Below, piece after piece: positions 61,763 through 64,000 of a stretch of DNA of 64,000 nucleotides. The position numbers and the translations under genes are program-made. This DNA comes from Streptomyces malaysiense (lineage in GTDB: Bacteria > Actinomycetota > Actinomycetes > Streptomycetales > Streptomycetaceae), in assembly GCF_000980885.2 (NCBI RefSeq), contig NZ_LBDA02000016.1, positions 62,001 through 126,000 of the forward strand. Direction: 5' to 3'. The notes under the pieces were generated by a model. It had not been told where the DNA came from. It saw nothing but the letters and a program-made list of their open reading frames with translations, and searched no databases. The stretch's first letter is position 1, and each line of letters starts with the position of its first letter.

Positions 61763-62424
61763 CGATCCGTGTCCTGATAGCGGACGACCAGATGATGGTC
61801 CGCGAGGGCTTCTCCGTCCTGCTGAACGCGATGCCCGACATCGAGGTCGTCGGCGAGGCCGTCAACGGCCGCGAGGCGGTGGAGCGGGTACGGCGGCTCG
61901 CCCCGGACGTCGTCCTGATGGACATCCGCATGCCCGTGCTGAACGGCATCGAGGCCACCCGCGAGATCGTCGCGGCCGACACCGCGGCGAAGGTCCTCGT
62001 GCTGACCACCTTCGACCTGGACGAGTACGTCTACCAGGCCCTGCGCGCGGGCGCCTCCGGCTTCCTGCTCAAGGACGCCTCGGCCCGCCGACTCGCCGAC
62101 GGGGTGCGGGTGGTGGCCGCCGGTGAGGCACTGCTCGCCCCGTCCGTGACCAAACGCCTGATCGCCGAGTTCTCCCGCCTCCCGGAGGTCCGCCGCCCGC
62201 TGCCCGCCGCCCAGGGCGCCTACGGCGACCTCACCGACCGCGAGACCGAGGTCCTCGTCCTCATCGCCCAGGGCCTGTCCAACGCGGAGATCGCCGAACG
62301 CCTGGTGGTGGCCGAGTCCACCACCAAGACCCATGTCAGCCGCATCCTGGTCAAACTGGGCCTGCGCGACCGCACCCAGGCGGCGGTGTTCGCGTACGAG
62401 GCGCGGCTGGTGACACCGGGCTGA
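61759..62424 (+). CDS. Response regulator, NarL/LuxR type (system 2)
   Basis: 221 residues. Asp55 in DVVLMDIRMP, LLKDASARRLADGVRVVAAG, and helix-turn-helix LTDRETEVLVLIAQGLSNAE, TKTHVSRILVKLGLRDRTQA. The DNA-reading helix is nearly the same as in system 1 (VKTHVGRI versus TKTHVSRI), so the two regulators may share sites. Confidence 0.95.
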   Translation: MTIRVLIADDQMMVREGFSVLLNAMPDIEVVGEAVNGREAVERVRRLAPDVVLMDIRMPVLNGIEATREIVAADTAAKVLVLTTFDLDEYVYQALRAGASGFLLKDASARRLADGVRVVAAGEALLAPSVTKRLIAEFSRLPEVRRPLPAAQGAYGDLTDRETEVLVLIAQGLSNAEIAERLVVAESTTKTHVSRILVKLGLRDRTQAAVFAYEARLVTPG

Positions 62425-62469
62425 GCCCACGGCCTGGTCAGATCCGGTCCGGCGGGTTAGCGTCGGCCC

Positions 62470-63693
62470 ATGTCAGGGCCTGCAGACCTCGCTTTCGACC
62501 CCTGGGACCCGGCGTTCGTGGCCGACCCGTACCCGGCGTACGCCGAGTTGCGGGCGCGCGGGCGGGTGGTTTGGTACGAGCCCACGGACCAGTGGCTGGT
62601 GCCGCACCACGCGGACGTCTCTGCGCTGCTGCGGGACCGGCGGCTCGGGCGGACGTACCAGCACCGCTTCTCGCACGAGGAGTTCGGCAGGAGCGCGCCG
62701 CCCGCCGCGCACGAGCCGTTCCACACGCTCAACGACCACGGGATGCTGGACCTGGAGCCGCCGGACCACACCCGGATCCGGCGGCTGGTGTCCAAGGCGT
62801 TCACCCCGCGCACGGTGGAGCGGCTGAAGCCGTATGTGCACGGCCTGGCCGGCGAACTGGTCGACGGTCTCGTCCGGGACGGCGGCGGCGATCTGCTGAC
62901 GGACGTCGCCGAGCCGCTGCCGGTGGCGGTGATCGCCGAGATGCTGGGCATCCCGGAGGCGGACCGGGGGCGGCTGCGGCCCTGGTCGGCGGCGATCTGC
63001 GGGATGTACGAGCTGAACCCGTCCGAGGACACGGCCGCGCGGGCGGTACGCGCGTCGGCCGAATTCTCCGAGTATCTGCGGGAGCTGATCGCCGAGCGGC
63101 GCGAACGCCCCGGGGACGACCTGATCTCCGGGCTGATCGCCGCGCACGACGAGGACGACGACCGGCTGACCGGGCAGGAGATGATCTCCACCGCCGTCCT
63201 GCTGCTCAACGCGGGCCACGAGGCCACCGTCAACGCCACGGTCAACGGCTGGTGGGCGCTCTTCCGCAACCCCGGCCGGCTGGCCGCCCTGCGCGCCGAC
63301 CGCTCCCTGGTCCCGACCGCGATCGAGGAGCTGATGCGCTACGACACCCCGCTCCAGCTCTTCGAACGCTGGGTCCTGGACGACATCGAGATCGACGGCA
63401 CGGTGATCCCGCGCGGCGCCGAGATCGCCATGCTCTTCGGCTCCGCCAACCACGACCCGGCCGTCTTCCGCGACCCCGCCCGCCTGGACCTCGCCCGCGC
63501 CGACAACCCGCACATCTCCTTCAGCGCCGGCATCCACTACTGCATCGGTGCCCCCCTGGCCCGCCTCGAACTGGCCGCCTCCATGACCGCCCTCCTGGAC
63601 CGGGCCCCCACCCTCGCCCTGGCGAAGGAACCGACCCGCAAGCCGAACTTCGTGATCCGGGGGCTGGAGGGGCTGAGCGTGGAGGTGCGCTGA
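62470..63693 (+). CDS. Cytochrome P450
   Basis: 407 residues. The I-helix LLLNAGHEATVNATVNGWWA holds the oxygen-binding region, the ExxR motif is in IEELMRYDTPLQLF, and the heme thiolate is Cys358 in FSAGIHYCIGAPLARLE. This is a typical soluble Streptomyces class I P450 (CYP107/105-like layout). No ferredoxin or reductase gene is adjacent, so partners come from elsewhere. It may follow the two-component systems functionally but has its own 45-bp gap. Confidence 0.94.
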   Translation: MSGPADLAFDPWDPAFVADPYPAYAELRARGRVVWYEPTDQWLVPHHADVSALLRDRRLGRTYQHRFSHEEFGRSAPPAAHEPFHTLNDHGMLDLEPPDHTRIRRLVSKAFTPRTVERLKPYVHGLAGELVDGLVRDGGGDLLTDVAEPLPVAVIAEMLGIPEADRGRLRPWSAAICGMYELNPSEDTAARAVRASAEFSEYLRELIAERRERPGDDLISGLIAAHDEDDDRLTGQEMISTAVLLLNAGHEATVNATVNGWWALFRNPGRLAALRADRSLVPTAIEELMRYDTPLQLFERWVLDDIEIDGTVIPRGAEIAMLFGSANHDPAVFRDPARLDLARADNPHISFSAGIHYCIGAPLARLELAASMTALLDRAPTLALAKEPTRKPNFVIRGLEGLSVEVR

Positions 63694-63730
63694 CCCCCGG
63701 AGCGCGAATCGGTACGCCCGCCGGGGGCGC

Positions 63731-64000
63731 CTACCGCTCCTTCGTCTCCTCCAGCACCGTCCTGCCCACCAGCGCGTACCGCTCCGGCGCCCGCCGCTTG
63801 AGGTACCGCGCGTACCCCAGCCCCGCCACCGCGACCGCCCCCACCAGCCACGGGGTGGCCCTGAGCACCAGCGAACCCGACTCGCTCCCCGCCGCCGCCC
63901 CCATGTTGGACACCAGCAGCACCACGACCCCGAGCATCGCCACACCGCCCACCAGCGGCGCGAGGAACGTGCGGAACCAGTGCCGGCTCTCGGGGTGGTG
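63731..64000 (-). CDS. Amino-acid permease, C-terminal part (cut by window edge)
   Basis: 90 residues in an open frame reaching the right edge: HHPESRHWFRTFLAPLVGGV, AMLGVVVLLVSNMGAAAGSE, then a second hydrophobic segment (RATPWLVGAVAVAGLGYARY) and a polar tail ending LEETKER. This is the usual end of APC-superfamily transporters in Streptomyces. It converges with the P450 gene, 37 bp apart. Confidence 0.75.
   Translation of the reverse strand, partial: HHPESRHWFRTFLAPLVGGVAMLGVVVLLVSNMGAAAGSESGSLVLRATPWLVGAVAVAGLGYARYLKRRAPERYALVGRTVLEETKER

Noticed and set aside
62470..63693. P450 as part of a secondary-metabolite cluster
   Set aside because: No core biosynthetic enzyme (PKS, NRPS, terpene synthase) lies in the window next to it.

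Overview
The window is a high-GC actinobacterial chromosome segment, almost certainly Streptomyces. Evidence: GC-rich third codon positions, many GTG starts, frequent ATGA stop/start overlaps and probable leaderless genes, an HspR/HAIR-controlled dnaK-grpE-dnaJ-hspR operon, and an actinomycete integrative element (AICE) next to a tRNA-Gly gene.

Layout. (1) 0-3.3 kb, minus strand: a cold-shock protein, a DEAD-box RNA helicase, a CBS-like protein and a small conserved protein. (2) 3.67-20.3 kb: an accretion zone at the 3' end of tRNA-Gly(CCC). Four full or partial copies of the tRNA 3' end (3667, 6010, 7272, 20233) mark successive insertions. The older left part (3.67-6.06 kb) keeps an amino-acid permease and a decayed DUF6221 gene. 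The main AICE (6.01-20.28 kb) has integrase, excisionase, a rolling-circle RepSA-like initiator, small Spd/mobile-transfer proteins, an FtsK-type TraSA-like translocase, two GntR regulators with recognisable operators, an RsbW-like ATPase, DUF1152 and SUKH-type cargo and several orphans. (3) 20.5-28.6 kb: dcd, a phosphoribosyltransferase, a Yip1-family membrane protein, a deleted large serine integrase abutting a monooxygenase gene, an EtfD-like membrane Fe-S oxidoreductase and an MraY/WecA-like transferase. (4) 28.6-40.7 kb: the HspR regulon (dnaK operon, and clpB with its own HAIR box). Between them lie an orphan XylF-like lipoprotein, two convergent LuxR-family paralogues, and a two-gene unit encoding a secreted peptide with repeated DTRWP motifs plus a Rieske-like protein whose histidine ligands are replaced by arginine. 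(5) 40.8-52.5 kb: housekeeping and conserved genes (YbjN, PIG-V-like mannosyltransferase, aminotransferase, DUF2617, spermidine-synthase-like membrane protein, aldose epimerase, pyrE, fbaA, MFS exporter, DUF3151). (6) 52.6-55.8 kb: kynurenine catabolism (tryptophan 2,3-dioxygenase, kynureninase, a probable arylformamidase), giving tryptophan to anthranilate plus alanine. (7) 55.9-64 kb: a DUF1023 hydrolase, an acyltransferase, two tandem paralogous DesK/NarL two-component systems whose promoters share a motif, a cytochrome P450 and the C-terminus of an amino-acid permease.

The most unusual items are the DTRWP-repeat peptide/degenerate Rieske pair beside its divergent LuxR regulator, the layered tRNA-Gly attachment sites, the AICE initiator gene without a canonical start codon, and three evenly spaced CCCGGGAT boxes inside the AICE. 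All family assignments come from reading motifs by eye; no database search was run.
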